NCBI GenBank assembly: GCA_007449985.2
Contig: VIIQ02000031.1
Coordinates: 558,001-622,000 of the forward strand
DNA length: 64,000 nucleotides
Source: Desmodesmus armatus
Taxonomy: Eukaryota; Chlorophyta; Chlorophyceae; Sphaeropleales; Scenedesmaceae
Direction of reading: 5' to 3'
The position numbers were made by a program, and so were the translations under genes. This document shows, one piece after another, positions 31,817 through 45,700 of the stretch. The notes beneath the pieces were generated by a model. That model was not told the DNA's origin. It worked only from the letters and a program-made list of their open reading frames with translations, and searched no databases. Position 1 is the stretch's first letter, and each line of letters starts with the position of its first letter.

Positions 31817-32206
31817 ATGTCTGGTGGTCGTGGCAAGGCAGCAGGCAAGGCCAAAGGCAAGGCTGTGTCCCGCAGCAGCAAGGCCGGCCTGCAGTTCCCC
31901 GTGGGTCGTCTGGCCCGCTACCTGAAGAAGGGTCGCTATGCTGAGCGCATTGGAGCTGGTGCCCCCGTGTACCTTGCTGCCGTGCTGGAGTACCTGGCCG
32001 CTGAGCTGCTGGAGCTGGCAGGCAACGCTGCCCGTGACAACAAGAAGAACCGCATCATCCCCCGTCACCTCCAGCTGGCAATCAGGAACGACGAGGAGCT
32101 GAGCAAGCTGCTGGGCACAGTGACCATCGCCAGCGGTGGTGTGCTGCCCAACATCCACGGTTCCCTGCTGCCCAAGAAGAGCAAGGGCAAGGCTGATGCC
32201 GAGTAA
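31817..32206 (+). CDS. H2A: Histone H2A, copy 1
   Basis: 129 residues, no intron. Starts [20 protein letters not shown] and shows the H2A signatures [17 protein letters not shown], the acidic-patch helix region ([16 protein letters not shown]) and [17 protein letters not shown]. The C-terminus ([10 protein letters not shown]) lacks an SQ(E/D) motif, so this is canonical H2A rather than H2A.X. The start was chosen at ATG 31817, preceded by CAACAACC in a leader of about 70 nt after the TATA box. Identical protein to copy 2 at 58481. Confidence 0.98.
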   Translation: MSGGRGKAAGKAKGKAVSRSSKAGLQFPVGRLARYLKKGRYAERIGAGAPVYLAAVLEYLAAELLELAGNAARDNKKNRIIPRHLQLAIRNDEELSKLLGTVTIASGGVLPNIHGSLLPKKSKGKADAE

Positions 32207-32299
32207 ACAAGCAGCATCCCTGCTGCTGGGGCGCGGCAGTGTTGGCAGCACCACCATGGGCTGCCTTCACTGCTGCTGATGCCCCACCCCACCCAAACT

Positions 32300-32315
32300 G
32301 GTGTCTCTCGACACC
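32300..32315 (+). terminator. H2A: Histone 3' stem-loop of H2A copy 1
   Basis: GGTGTC-TCTC-GACACC, preceded by CACCCAAACT and followed by CACCACATTCCT then TGGAAAGG. Confidence 0.92.
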
Positions 32316-34656
32316 ACCACATTCCTTGGAAAGGACCCTTGGTTCTTGTATGACTCTTTTCCCATTCTTGGTGCACTTGATGGAGTGAAATCGATAGACA
32401 CGCTGGTATCATCCACGTCCAGCAACACTCTGCCACAAAAATATTCTTGATGGTGGTGTTGGTTGCCTGGTTCATGGCAAGGTTGTGCCGGTTGTTGGTC
32501 AGAGGCTTGCCAGTAACACTCTGCCACTCATAGGTCTGCTTGGCACTGGCTGGTTTGATGTTGACACGTGTGGACTGCATGGCGCATGGGTGACGATGCA
32601 AAACGGCACAAGGTTGCAGCAACCACCTTACTGGATGCACAGACTCTCTCATGCTGAGGATTCCTGCAGGTCCCAGCACACTGTATTTGCCAAACAGGTC
32701 GACAGCGGCAGGGCCACCAATGCGGTGCCAACAAAGATAAACTTTATCTTGCGGATGATGGCAGGTGTGACTTGGGCGCATGTGGTACCAGATGAGCTAC
32801 CATCAGCCACCAGCACTGCACACCCACTGTAGCACAAGTTCCCTCTGCCCACCACATGGCATTTAAAGCGATATGGTACCGTGTGAAAATGTGAATGGAG
32901 TCCGTCAGGTGTCATGGGTCATGGTGGGGCCCACCCCAGGGGTGGGGGTGTACAGATGGTAAAGTAGACAAGGCAAGCATGACTAAACACATGCTCTGGG
33001 TAGTCACCTGAGGAACTGTGCTTGTTGGATGATTGACAGCACGACGCAAATCTGCACCTGCTGAGAATGCTTAGTGCCAGGTTTGATGCCAGTCAACATG
33101 TGCTTTTTCAGAACGGCATCAGCCTTTTGGTTTCGGGGTAGTTGCTGGCACCTTGGGTGGCACTCGCTGTCGCACTCCACTCCCAAACATGCATTGGAGC
33201 CTCCTGATTAGCCAGAGGAAGGTGGTCTCATACGGCTGAGAGCATCTGTGGGTTCTGAATCTGAAATTGAGGGCCTTTGCCAGTCTCCTTCCTATACTGG
33301 GCACTGCAGACTCTGCTGACAAAGTGGGACCCTGCCTCAAGCTGCAAGCCTGCCATCAAACAAAGGCGCTCAATGCTTGCCGTACGACCGTACAGTTGTG
33401 GTGTGACCTCACCCCTCATGCCAGGCACATGAAGTGTGCACTGCTGTGCTCAGACCTAAGACCAGTGGCAAGCAACCCGCATAGCTCTGAGACCCACTTG
33501 TCTCACTGACGGGACAATGTCTGACTGTCAGTAGGATTGCATCCGATGTTTTGTGGCAACATGTGGGCCTCCCGATCATCCCAGTTACATAGGCCAGTCG
33601 GACAGCAGACAATCAAGCCCAGGGTCAAGCACAGGCAACTCAGGGTGCTCAACAATCGACGCAGCAACCACCTGCGACAATGTCGAACAACAGAATGACT
33701 TCACACTCGTTGCACAGCTTTTGCACAGGGCAGATGCTCGTTGGCAGTAAACATACCAGCTGCCACAGGGCTGAGCCACAAGGCATGACTGCCAGGAACT
33801 GACTGCGAGCTACAGGCCCTGTAGTTGTGGGCTGCTGTGTGGAGTTGCGTGTGGCCAGTCAGACGGAGCTGGCTCAGGCCGTGACTATCTGTGACAGCTC
33901 TTTGTAGTTAGCAGGCAGTGCCGCCTGCTGGCAGTACAGCTATTTAGCTTCACACAGCTAGAAGGGCTTTGTTTTATAGAGAGGCACCGTTATGCAACAC
34001 AATCATCTGGCGACACTGCAGCTGGGGCCCCCAGGGACGGTCCCTCCATGCTTGGAACTGGTTCATGTACAGCAGCATTGTCCCTGAAGCTTGATGAGTC
34101 TGCCAGAGCACTGGCACTCAATGGATTTGGCTCGCACAAACTATGTTGGCGGCATACCACTACGCTTGCACCAATATTGACAATTGTGCAGCATGTGCCG
34201 TACTGCCACGCGCGGCAGCAACAAGGATGCTGCAGTGTATGTGCGTTCTCTGTAGCAACCCTGCCGCAATTTGTATGGCTCATCGTATCAAGTTGCGGCA
34301 AGGATTTTGCGTAGAATTGCGCAAACAAACAAGGATGCACCAATGTCTATGCCAGGTGTGCATTCTGCAGGAACGTAGCAATGGTCAGCTGCACAAACTG
34401 TTTGGGGGTCAAGGGGGAACCTAGAAAATTGGTTCCTGCTGCATGTGATGCAGGTGCTATCCTTCTTCATTCTTGAACCAATTGGTGACTGCTGCTCATC
34501 AAACAAATTGCAGACAATCAACAACTGCTGGCAACATGTGCACGAAGGTCATTTGATGGTGCTGCTGCAGGGCCAAACCAGCACAATTTTATCGAACTTC
34601 AGGCAACAAGTAACCATTCCAAACATCAAGGGCATTCCCTTTCCAGTGGGTATGGT
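32316..34656. other. Spacer between H2A copy 1 and H3 copy 1, with frame fragments
   Basis: No gene I can support. A minus-strand segment around 32600-32400 reads protein-like (SAKQTYEWQSVTGKPLTNN), and another at 33430-33120 has a frame broken by a TGA (QLYGRTASIERLCLMAG ... PQMLSAV*DHLPLANQEAP). They may be relics of genes or mobile elements. No terminal repeats or recognisable domain were seen. Confidence 0.3.
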
Positions 34657-34672
34657 GGTGTCGAGAGACACC
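34657..34672 (-). terminator. H3: Histone 3' stem-loop of H3 copy 1
   Basis: Minus strand GGTGTC-TCTC-GACACC with ACCCAAAAT upstream and TGGAAAGG about 11 nt downstream. Confidence 0.92.
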
Positions 34673-34770
34673 ATTTTGGGTGGGTTGCTGCTGGTCACCC
34701 ACAGCCAGCAGCAGCAGGGGTGCTGCTGCCAGCCGCAGGTGCCCAGACAGCAGCAGCTTCAGGAAGCTGC

Positions 34771-35743
<973 letters not shown>

Positions 35744-35837
35744 GCAGCAGCACATCCCCTGTGCTGTTCTGGCTGCTGATGCCTGGCTGAGTGCCCACTT
35801 GGCCAGGCAGCAGCAGTCTAGCAACCCCACCCAAAAT

Positions 35838-35853
35838 GGTGTCTCTCGACACC
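35838..35853 (+). terminator. H4: Histone 3' stem-loop of H4 copy 1
   Basis: ACCCAAAAT-GGTGTC-TCTC-GACACC-ACCATACCATA then TGGAAAGA. Confidence 0.93.
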
Positions 35854-36281
35854 ACCATACCATATGGAAAGATCTGTTGGGTCCTTGCTCGCTTGTTTTC
35901 GGCAGTTATCTGAGTCATCAAGCAGCAGTGTGCGAGGGTATCTTGTCTTTCATGAGGCATGTTTGATGTGGCTCTGCTGTTACTTGGTTTGAGTCAGCAG
36001 ATCCTTTATCGAGCAGCAGCCCAGCAATGTGTGACAGCTTTGCTTGTCTTGCCTGCAGGTGTTTGAAATGCTGACATTTCTGCGGAGATGCAGGCTGTCT
36101 CAATCGATACAGCCATAAGTTGCTGCAATCTGGTAGTCAAAGGAAGCACAAGTCCTACACCAGATGAGCAGCATTGGCACTGAAAGGCACCCCACCTGGT
36201 CGCTGTCAAAATCAAGGGATGCTGACCAGTAGCAGGGCAAGGGATTGGACACAGTGCACGGCCTGTGGTCTGTGTCAACCT

Positions 36282-36308
36282 ATGTCGACACCACCATACC
36301 ACATGGAA
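36282..36308 (+). terminator. Relic half of a histone 3' element
   Basis: GTCGACACCACCATACC followed by ACATGGAAAGG matches the right half of the histone stem-loop plus the TGGAAAGG box, but the left stem and any histone gene are missing. It sits exactly where homology with the second arm ends. Confidence 0.7.
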
Positions 36309-38807
36309 AGGCAATTGTTTGGTCACTTGCTTTCTGTCAGTCAGCAGGTACTGTATATCATCACAGCAGCAGTCCAGCAGGTATCTCGCCTTTGGGTGAG
36401 GGATATATGGAATATAAGCGGTGTGTGTGGCATGCTGCACCATAACAAATGCTTCCTCTGTTGAAGTGAGACATGCAACAGTGTCTGATCTCTGCCTGCA
36501 GTTGTGATGTCTCAGCAAAGTTTGTGAGGGCGTCATTGATAAGGCACGCATGCAGGTGCATTGCACATCCATCCCCAAAGCCTGTCAATCAAAAACACAG
36601 TGTCACACCTGTATTTGTGGAGCTCCGGGGCTCATGCCAGCTTTTCACAGATATTATGGAGCAAAACCAGAGGAAGCCACAATCAATACAATACAACCAA
36701 AAATGCATGGGTTTGACAGTGTGGTAAATTAGCCGCTACGCGGGCAGCACAGCACCAGTACCACCACCCGCCCCAACATGTGGATTTCAAAACTATCAGG
36801 GACCCTTCACCGTACTGGATTTGACTCCTGAACAATGTGATCAGCATCTGTTGAGGCCACCCCCCCTGGTGGTTGAGGCGACTCAGTCACACAGTGTTCA
36901 ATATCTGGCACGCAGCCGCCTCACTTCAGGCGTAACCCTATTCTGCATTGGCAAATGCCACATGTATAATTCACAGGGTACTTGCCATTATCCAGCCAAA
37001 ATGCTGCTGTTGCGTCAGTGCTAGATCTGCAAGTTTGCTTGTACTACCGGTGCCTCCACCCCGTCTCAGACAACCTATGAAGTGACAAATCCTGTCTCAC
37101 TGGCTGCTGCTGGTGCGGCTGCATGCTGCTCATGTACGGAATGGGATTGACACTGTGTGCAATCTGAAAGAAGTGGCTTGCTGGTTGCTTCTTATCCCTT
37201 GCACTGCAAGGCTGCCAGGCTGGCCCCTCCAGCTTGATTGCCTTGAGTGGGTGTCCACTTGCCCAGCTGCCAGCACTTCACCAGATGCACGCTTTGGCAA
37301 GCCGGGAGCGCTAGCAACCCCTGGCAGTATTGCACTGGTATCGCACTTCTGCAGCGCTACTTGACCTAAAACTTCCCAAGCTACATGCAGCTGCAACATG
37401 CCACAAACTACAACAATAGGCTCTAGACTGCATCTGCAGCCACAAGCTGCAGTCATATATTGGCATGTGTGCCTGAGGAGAGGGGTGTTCCTGTAGGGTA
37501 TGAACTGTGGCAACAAACCATGCACCTACAATCAGCCACATGTCAGCTCCATAAGGGCCTGTGTATGGCACAGGGCATGTGTATGGCACATGTAGCTAGC
37601 CCACTAGACATGCGCTCGGTGCAGTTCAGGCTCCATCTCCTGTCAAATTGCTGTTTGCTGCCACCCTGGACATCTGCATCAGCTTTGCCTATCCCATTCT
37701 TTCATGGGCACCTCGGCATTGTAGTGCGCTGATGGCATCACTCCTCATATCTCGAGATACATGGTGCTGTTCCTATTGGGAGGATAGGTAGATTGAGATG
37801 GCAGCCACCACAAACAGGGAGGGGATGCAACTGCACAAGCGCTTAGCTAGACATCCCGTGCACAAGCGATGTTCTCCAATGCCTGCAGTGTTGTGTTGTG
37901 CCGCAGCACATACATGAGAAAAACAGAGCACATTGAGCGTAAGCGCATCCAAGGACAAAAAAAGTCAGTAAGGCTGATTACATAGCAAAACTTACAGACT
38001 GTTCCATCATCTCTGATGGAGACGACAAAAGAATGAGCAGCCTGCTGCGGCAGCAGACATGCTCCCTGCTGCCCAGTGCAGCTGATGAAGGCACGCTGCA
38101 GCCACATGCACAGACAGTTCCTTCACTGAACTCTGCCGCAGCTGTCAAACATGGCTGCCATACACCGCTAGCGCCCGCTGCTGCGAACCCGATGCCAGCT
38201 CACCCGGTTGAATGATTCAATCTACTGTACAGTCCCCATCTGCTGTTGTGACTTGTCCCGTTCACAGCGACAAGCACAGGTGCCAGTATACACAGTATAT
38301 GACAATAGTCTTGAAGGCAGCATATGACACCTTGGACGCAGTGTTTCCAAACACCCCTGCCCGTGTTATGGTTTCCCTCCCCAAACACTTGACGCATGCT
38401 ACCTACTCTCCCACTGCAAATCGCCCCAACCTTTGGAAGGGCTCTGCCAGCTGCCAAACATGTTGACAAAGAAGCCATAATCTGTAGACACATAGATGCC
38501 ACATTCGCAACAGTGAGTGAGGGAGCGGCCACAGCGGTAACAATGGTGAAGCTGACAGCAAACAGCACAGTGCATGAGGTGCAAGAGCATCCCGTAGGCA
38601 TGTGAGGGTCATGAACATAAGTAGTTTGCACATTCATATGCCAACTGCTGCGACTGGTAGTTGGAGACACCCGCAGACTGTGTCAGGCCGCCAGGGAGGC
38701 TGGTAAACTGCAAGAATCTTAGCATAAGCACTTCGATACCAGGTGAAAGGACAACATTGAGAGCACACCATACTGAACAACACAACCAAGTCTTTCCATA
38801 ATTTGGT
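36309..38807. other. Spacer between the H3/H4 module and H1
   Basis: About 2.5 kb without an exon chain, recognisable domain or repeat. Base composition is nearer to even than in the genes. Confidence 0.5.
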
Positions 38808-38823
38808 GGTGTCGAGAGACACC
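38808..38823 (-). terminator. H1: Histone 3' stem-loop of H1
   Basis: Minus strand GGTGTC-TCTC-GACACC, preceded by CACCCAAAAT and followed by ACCAAATTA then TGGAAAGA. Confidence 0.92.
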
Positions 38824-38870
38824 ATTTTGGGTGGGGTGAGCAGAGGTCTGCTCAAGCAGTGGTTAGCTGC

Positions 38871-39551
38871 TTAGGCCTTCTTGGCCTTGGGGGCAGCTGC
38901 CTTCTTGGGCTTGGGTGCAGCAGGCTTCTTGGTGGCTGGCTTCTTCACCTTGGGGGCAGCTGCCTTCTTGGGCTTGTCAGCCTTGGGCTTCTTGGCTGCT
39001 GCAGGCTTCTTGGGCTTGGCAGCTCCCTCAGCCTTCTTCTTGGGTGCAGCCTTCTTCTTGGGGGTGGCCTTCTTCTTGGCAGCGCCATCAGCCTTGGGCT
39101 TCTTGGCTGCCTTGGGCTTCTTGGCAACGGGCTTCTTGGCCTCAGCACTGAGCTTCCAGTGGGCCTTGTCCTGCACCAGCTTGCCCTTGGTCACCAGCAG
39201 CTTGAGGGAGGCGGTCACACGCTTCTCCCAGCCGGGGGTGAGGCCCTGTGGGACAGGGGCAAGCTTGTATGAGCATACACATCTAACAACGGCATGACAA
39301 CTAGCAGCTGATGCAACATCTTGTAAACAACCAGAGCATGAACCGGAATGGCCATCAAGTCTGACAATCAGCTCTCGCACCTTGTAGTTCGCGGCGATGT
39401 ACTTCTTGATGGCGGGCAAGCTGGAGCCCTTGCGGTCCTTGAGGGTGACCAGAGCCTTCATCACCATCTCGCTGGTGGGGGGGTGGGCGGAAGGCTTGCG
39501 GGGAGCCTTTGGCTTGGAGGCCTTGGGAGCGGGTGCTGCTGCGTCAGACAT
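38871..39551 (-). CDS. H1: Linker histone H1, two exons
   Basis: Exon 1 39551-39381, intron 39380-39246, exon 2 39245-38871; 181 residues. The globular domain reads [20 protein letters not shown], then [13 protein letters not shown], is split by the intron at [18 protein letters not shown], and continues [16 protein letters not shown], a winged-helix H1/H5 fold. The C-tail is a long run of [11 protein letters not shown] and AAPK blocks for linker DNA binding. The intron (GT-AG, 135 nt) is a multiple of three with no in-frame stop, so retention would add 45 residues inside the globular domain. It is the only histone gene here with an intron. It has the same 3' stem-loop as the core histones and an ACTCAG-rich promoter. 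Confidence 0.95.
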   Translation of the reverse strand: MSDAAAPAPKASKPKAPRKPSAHPPTSEMVMKALVTLKDRKGSSLPAIKKYIAANYKVRELIVRLDGHSGSCSGCLQDVASAASCHAVVRCVCSYKLAPVPQGLTPGWEKRVTASLKLLVTKGKLVQDKAHWKLSAEAKKPVAKKPKAAKKPKADGAAKKKATPKKKAAPKKKAEGAAKPKKPAAAKKPKADKPKKAAAPKVKKPATKKPAAPKPKKAAAPKAKKA

Positions 39552-39725
39552 GGTTGCTTGACGTTGAAAGTAAAGAGAAAGTACGAAAATGTCGGTAGAG
39601 ATGTGCTGGTTGTGTTCGATGTACAAGGGCCTTTTATGGCGGTGAGCAAGCGACTCACCAAACTCAACTCAGCCTCAACAATGAGTCACTGAGTCCCTGA
39701 GTCCGCTAAGTCCTGTGAGTCCTTC
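39552..39725 (-). promoter_or_regulatory. H1: H1 promoter
   Basis: TATA-like CATAAAAG on the minus strand at about 39631-39640. Upstream (39650-39722) lies a run of GACTCA, ACTCAG and GAGTC motifs: ctcaactcagcctc, then gagtcactgagtccctgagtcc. Confidence 0.75.
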
Positions 39726-42700
39726 AATGCCTTCGATGGTAGAGACCTTGGGAAGGCTGAGAAGCTCTATGTCTGCGTGACAGCTGCTGTGCTGTGTGTG
39801 GTGTGTTAACTGTTCTCCTGTCACCATCAAACCACCCCTTGACCACCACCACAACCAAGGAACGTCAACAGATATCGATGGAAAGAGGGGAGGCGTGTGC
39901 AACTGCAAAGGATAGGGTGCAGCTAGCTGTGGCACGTTTATCGTTTATCGAGCTGATCCGATCATTGGAGGTAGAGATCCCACAGGGAGTTCTTTCAGGC
40001 TCAGAAAACGCCCCTGCCCCCTAGGGCATTCAAATATCAACCCTGTGCCAAGCCCCATGGGGTGACAGGGCACTGCTTCGGGCCATTGCTGCCAAAGCCC
40101 TAAGCCGGCGCCGCTGGGCCATTGTGCAGCCCCAGCGCCCCCCTCCCCCCTCAAGATCACTCACCCGCTAGCTTCCTTCACAACACAAGTAGCAGGGTTG
40201 TTGTTGAGTACACGCAGCAAGAAGGTCTGCTTGTGGGGTTCTGGTGTCCCTCATTCGTTGGGTCCCATCTGAACGTGCATGGCTTCCCCCCTTTCACCAG
40301 GAACGGCTTGACGAACCTGTAGATCTGCAGACACTTGCGACTCCTGTTTCCATTGTGATATGCTGATTGAACTGTGGAGATCTGCAGCCAATGCAAGCCT
40401 TTGCAGCGCACCGCTTCCTCTGGTGGGTGGATAGTGCTGTAGTGTGCGCTGTGTGTGGATGGGCTAGTGACCCCCTGCACAGTCACTTCCAGCCCCCCCC
40501 CCCACACACACAATCTCACCTTCAGGCCCGTGCGTGCCTGACCAGTTCAAGGAAATAGGCATGTGTGGGCCATGACCAGCATCTCGCGACTGCCCTTGCC
40601 TGCTCATGAGCTTGACAGCCCACACAGCAGTTGCTCAATGATCAACCGCTTGAAGCACTCAGTGACGGTCACTGTTCATCCCTACTGTGTGGCCGCTTGG
40701 CCGTGCAGCAGCACTCATCTGGTCCTAAACAGCACTGTGGATGCTGCTGCTCCTCTCAACTCAATTGACGCTGGGCCCTGAAGCTGAATTTTTGGCTGAA
40801 GCCTTCAGCCAGTGCATGCGGCATGTGCACTGTGCAGCGCTTGCACAGGAACGTGCTGATGCATGACATCAGCAGCGCCATACCAACACCAGCACACTGG
40901 TGGCACTATTCACTTCAGGCAAATTCCCAGGAGGGTAGCAGCAGTCATAGCCACGGATATAAGTTCCACAGCGGGCATTGTGGACAAACTTCACCCCCCC
41001 CCCCAAATCAGACGCAGACACGTCCCCGGGTTGGTCAGGCTGTATTTCCACAGTGTACGAAATACAGCCTGACCAACCAGAGTCTGCTGTCTGCTGTGCC
41101 TGTACACTGTTTGTGCACCATGGTCCCTACACCCTGTCCCAGCATTGAACACAAGAGATAAACACACATCTTGGCCAGAGCAGGGGGCTGAGTGAGCCGG
41201 ACTCCAGGCTGTGAGGGGGGCTGAGTGAGGTAGAATCCAGGCTCCATCACTGCCACTGCCTTCACTCATCGTGATGATGATGACTGCCAGTTGGACACTG
41301 TTCATGTGCACTGAGCCTGCCAGTGATGCATGTGCATGCATGCCAGGCTAAAAGATTCCAAGAAGTTGCAATGAGGCCCGGGCTAGAAGGTGATTTCACC
41401 CAGTTCTTGGGATGGAGCAGAGCAAATAATGCTGTCATGTTCATGGCATGTGTGTGGCAGGTTTGTTCCACCAGATTCTTGCGCTGCTTTTGAAGGAGTC
41501 AGCAGTATTGCAGCGGCCCTGGATGTACCACCCTTCGTTTCCAAAGCTCTGAGGTGTACTACAGTTGTGTGGAGCTGATCAACTTTGACCGTTGCCAATG
41601 AGGACATCAAGCAGTGTGGTTCGTGTTCTGCTGTGGTTTTGGGCATGCACTCTTGTCATTGCATCATGGTGGTCTACGCAACAGGTAACAGAATGTTGGT
41701 GTGTGTAAGCTGCAAGAGGATTATATCCTTTAGCATAGCACACTGTCATCCATGCAAGAAGCATGCTGTTGAGAAATCAGGGCATGCATGAATCACAATG
41801 AAGGAAGATGTGGAACTGATACGTCATTAGCAGGTCACAAACTGGCAGTTTGTTTTTGGACAGTATGGGAATTGAGCCCAACACGGAGTGTGGTTGCCCA
41901 CAAACACCATGGCACCAAGCAAAGTCCTGAGGGGTGCATGAGTGGCAACCTTGTGAGGCCACCACACCACACGACCCCAGTGCAACATGCAGTGCATGCC
42001 TACTGCTGCTGCCTGCTGCAATACCTGTGCTGGCTGCATGCCACATGAAGCAAGCAAGCTGAACAGCTGCACCTACCTGTGGATGGGTAAAGACCCATGT
42101 GGATGAACAACGACCACCTCCACCCCTAGTGGACAGACACCTTCCCCCTGCAGAGGGAGCCACCGGTTCAAGGCGCTCTGCAGGCTTCAGCGTGTCTGCC
42201 CAGGGCATTGGTGACGTACAGAGCTGACTGCTGCTCTGCTGCACTGTCTGCTGTAAGCCCACACCAGCTTCAACAGGATCCCCAGGGCAGGAGTGCGTGA
42301 CACCCCCACCCTTCACCTGAAGCCCAAGGCATGAACCTGGGAGCTGGCACACTGCAGCAGGGCCGGGGATCCACTGCTGCAGGGTCTTCTGATGCGCTAG
42401 GAGGTACTGCTCCACCAACAGCCAGTGCCGGAGTGGGTTTCAGCGACACTGTACACCACAAGGGTGTGTTTTCACGCCAATGTGACCACACTGGGCCGTG
42501 GGCGTGGCTGTTGGCAGAGAACCTCCAACATATACGGGTTCAACCGCACCAGTGATGTGGGACTGCTGAGAGGTATCGCTGAGCATGAACGAGGAAGCTG
42601 CTGCTGAAGCTGGAGCTGCTGCTGTGCTGTTCGAGCTGGGCTTGGGCTGTGTGCAGGTCGCTGCATGCATGCTCGTGCGGTGAAACAGAATTTCGCTCTA

Positions 42701-45700
42701 CCCAAAATTATTCAAGCAACCAGCTGCTGTCTGGAGCAAACTCGCAGCAAGTCGGACTTGGGTACTGCCCGCAGGCAATAATATGTGTTGGGAAGCGGCC
42801 AAACTGATTTACCGAACAGAGATGAAAGTGTCAGTAATTATACTATACACAACCAGGGGACAGGCTTATAAGGCCCTCAGAGTTGTTACCTGGTAGCGGA
42901 ATAGTCACCCGCCTCAGCAACGGCTGGAACGCGACAGTGAGAGCGCCATGTACAGGCAATGTATATACCATCGCTTTCAGGGTGCTGACACGGCCAAGCA
43001 GACACCCCATGTGGGCACCAACCTTCCAGCAGGAATACACTTGAGGGGTGTTGGGACAGGCAGACGGTGTTCGCCAACGCCCTGCACTGATGCATCACTC
43101 ACTGCAAACGCCAGGCGTGGGCTGCAATGCACACCCATAGCCAGGGGACTTTGGACTTGCAAGACTGTTGTTGCAGTGTGTCTTTGGTTGAGTGGGCCTG
43201 GAGTTGGTTGAGTAAGCACCACGCTGCCCTCACACACCCCCCCCCCCAAACCAATGGGGCCCATGAGATCAGCTCACAAACTGGCCTCAAATCATTTGAA
43301 CACCACCCAGGGACCATGCATATTTGCACCCCACGGCACAGCAGCATGCCAGCCAGACGGGCCAACTGCAGGCTCGCTTTCAGTGACCTTACTCATAACT
43401 CAGCCGTCAGCAGCCACACAGCATCAATGCTAGGCCGGGGCCTGGCCTGGCCAACGTTTCCAGCGGCAGTGAGCCACATGCATGGAAGCATACATTCTGA
43501 CGTCTGCTTGCCACCTATTCACCAATGAGGCACAAACAAGCTCAGATGGGGGCTGTTAGCGGACAAGTTGGCGCCGTACAATTCAAGGCAAAATGCAACA
43601 GCGACAGGCAAATGGACCACAGTCGCGCAGCCTGCAGTGCCAGGCAGCTCTGCTGCTACAGCTGCAAGCATGGCACGGCCGCAGCTGCAGCTCTGAGCAA
43701 CGGCTGAGTTGCGCCGCACAGCAGGAACGGAGGAATTAATGGAGGCCCGACCTGAAGGCTGGCCCAGCCTGGCTGCAGTACCTGCCACATCTGCAGTGCA
43801 GATGCCAGATGTGGGTGGGAGGGTGGGGGAGTGACAAGTAAATAACTTCAGCGCTGTGTGGCAATGCAAACTTTGTCAATCGCCAACACCATCATAGGGC
43901 ATGTCTAGTGCGGTATGCCATCATTGAAGGTTGACGGCGCTTTCAGCAGGTCAATGTGGCAACCAGTTTACTCAGGTACACCGTATACGTTGGTAGGGCT
44001 TTTGACGCCGTTCTGGAGGTGCATGGTTTCCTTCCTGGTCCCGCATGAGCCTCCATGGCTCCCTTGTGGGTTGCTTAGCTTTTCACAAGCAAGTTGCTGA
44101 GCCAATTACTGTGACTGTAGCTGTATTCAAGATACTGTAGTTGTATTCAATTCAAGTTGTATGCCAGTGGTACGTACCACACGGCACACTGTGCCACCAG
44201 ACCATGTACAGCGGCATACCCACGTAACCATGGCTGCCAGCAACAACAACAATAGGGACACTGGAACACCAGCCTGGGCCGAATGCAGCCCTAAAAACCA
44301 TAGTTTACATGATCACACCACGCTATGTCGGCCCATGCAGCTTCTCAGCGGGCCATGCACTGCAATACATGCGTGTAGTACATGCATGCATGTTACACAG
44401 GGTTGATGTGACGCTGGACTGCAAATGCAAGGAAAGTGACACAGGGACTTTTTCAGCAAGGGGGAGGGCTCGCGGGCATTCCCTGCAACATGCCCTACCC
44501 CGGGGGAGGGGGGGGGGGTCGCGCTTGGGGCATTCTCAAACCCGTTGGTGGGCTAAAAACCCTTGAAAACAGGGCACTGTACGTCTCCAAAAGGGGGGGG
44601 GGCATTCAAGCTGGGACTCAGTTGCCAATGCCCCAGGGAGTGGGGCAATTGGAGGGGCTTGGTGAACAATGTGGGTGTCGCTTTCACCTTATCCCTGCCC
44701 CAGCACGGTGTATGTACAGGCACACCAAGATCAAGCAGCTGCCGGAACTGTCGCCACTGGGTGCTTCAAGTGGCAGCAGTGCTGCATCAGTGATGTCAGG
44801 TGCAGGCACAATCCTGGCATGTGCACGCACAAGCAGCAATCAAGGGGGTGAACATGAGCACTGGTGCTCCAGCTTCTGGAAGCCTTCCATGAAGGCCCAC
44901 TGTCAGGTTGACTCATTGATTGCCAACAGCTTGCTGACTACAGCCATGGCATATGCACGTGGTCCTGGCCATGCTAGCACGGTGCAGCCATCGCAAGTCA
45001 GCCAACGGAATTGGTCCCCGCTGCTCTGCTGCTGCTGCAGCCGCTGCTGTGACCTCTTCCTTCTCCTCCCAGGGGTGTGACCCCCTCCCTCCCCGCTGCC
45101 GCCAAGCTCTTGCTACCTGTGTTAGGCAGTTCCTCATCAGTGCCAGCCTTCTAGCTGTTGTGCTCTGTTGTTGTATCCCTCCCCCTCTGCGGTCAGGCTC
45201 TTTGGTACAGAAACACCCACCCCCGGGAGTGTCATGCTCAATAGGGGTTCTGCTGGCTTTCCAGATGAGCTAATGCACCCCCCCCTCCCCCGCGCCGCTT
45301 GAGGCTGTTTTCGCATTTGACCCCTCCCCTAGCCGATTCATGCGTGCCCCCCCCTTTGTCTGAAGTTTGGGTTGTAACCCCCAGCGGGCTGGTACCCAGC
45401 TGCAGCAGCAGCTGGGGTAGAATAGCTCTAGTGGAGGACAGCCTGGCCCAGTCACCGAGTGGGTGGTAACGGCGTGTGGGAGAGGGGGTGGGCAGTGGGT
45501 GGCGGTGATTTCTTGAAGGAATTGCTCCTTTGATGCGTGACATGCAGAGTGAGCCTGGACAAGGCTCCTATAAAAGGATGATGGGTGGTTCACAGCTCAT
45601 TGCGCCAAAACAGCTTATAGCAGAAAAAGAGAATTCTCGTGGGATGCCTGACTGCGCAGGGCTCCCAGCACCCGCACAGAGAGCCTGCCTAACCGAGCAA

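Noticed and set aside
32400..33430. Transposon relic between H2A and H3
   Set aside because: Protein-like fragments with stops, but no terminal repeats, target duplications or recognisable transposase or reverse-transcriptase motif.
38859..39297. Plus-strand Leu/Gly- and Ala/Phe-rich frames opposite H1
   Set aside because: Complement of the Lys/Ala/Pro-rich H1 tail.
41777..42670. Possible minus-strand gene with exon ending at cccatccacag|gtaggt
   Set aside because: The frame is broken by a TGA near 42441, no consistent acceptors or partner exons were found, and no domain is visible. Kept only as a note in the spacer.
44436..45080. Plus-strand 214-aa frame
   Set aside because: It contains G-tract-derived Gly runs and no splice or domain support.
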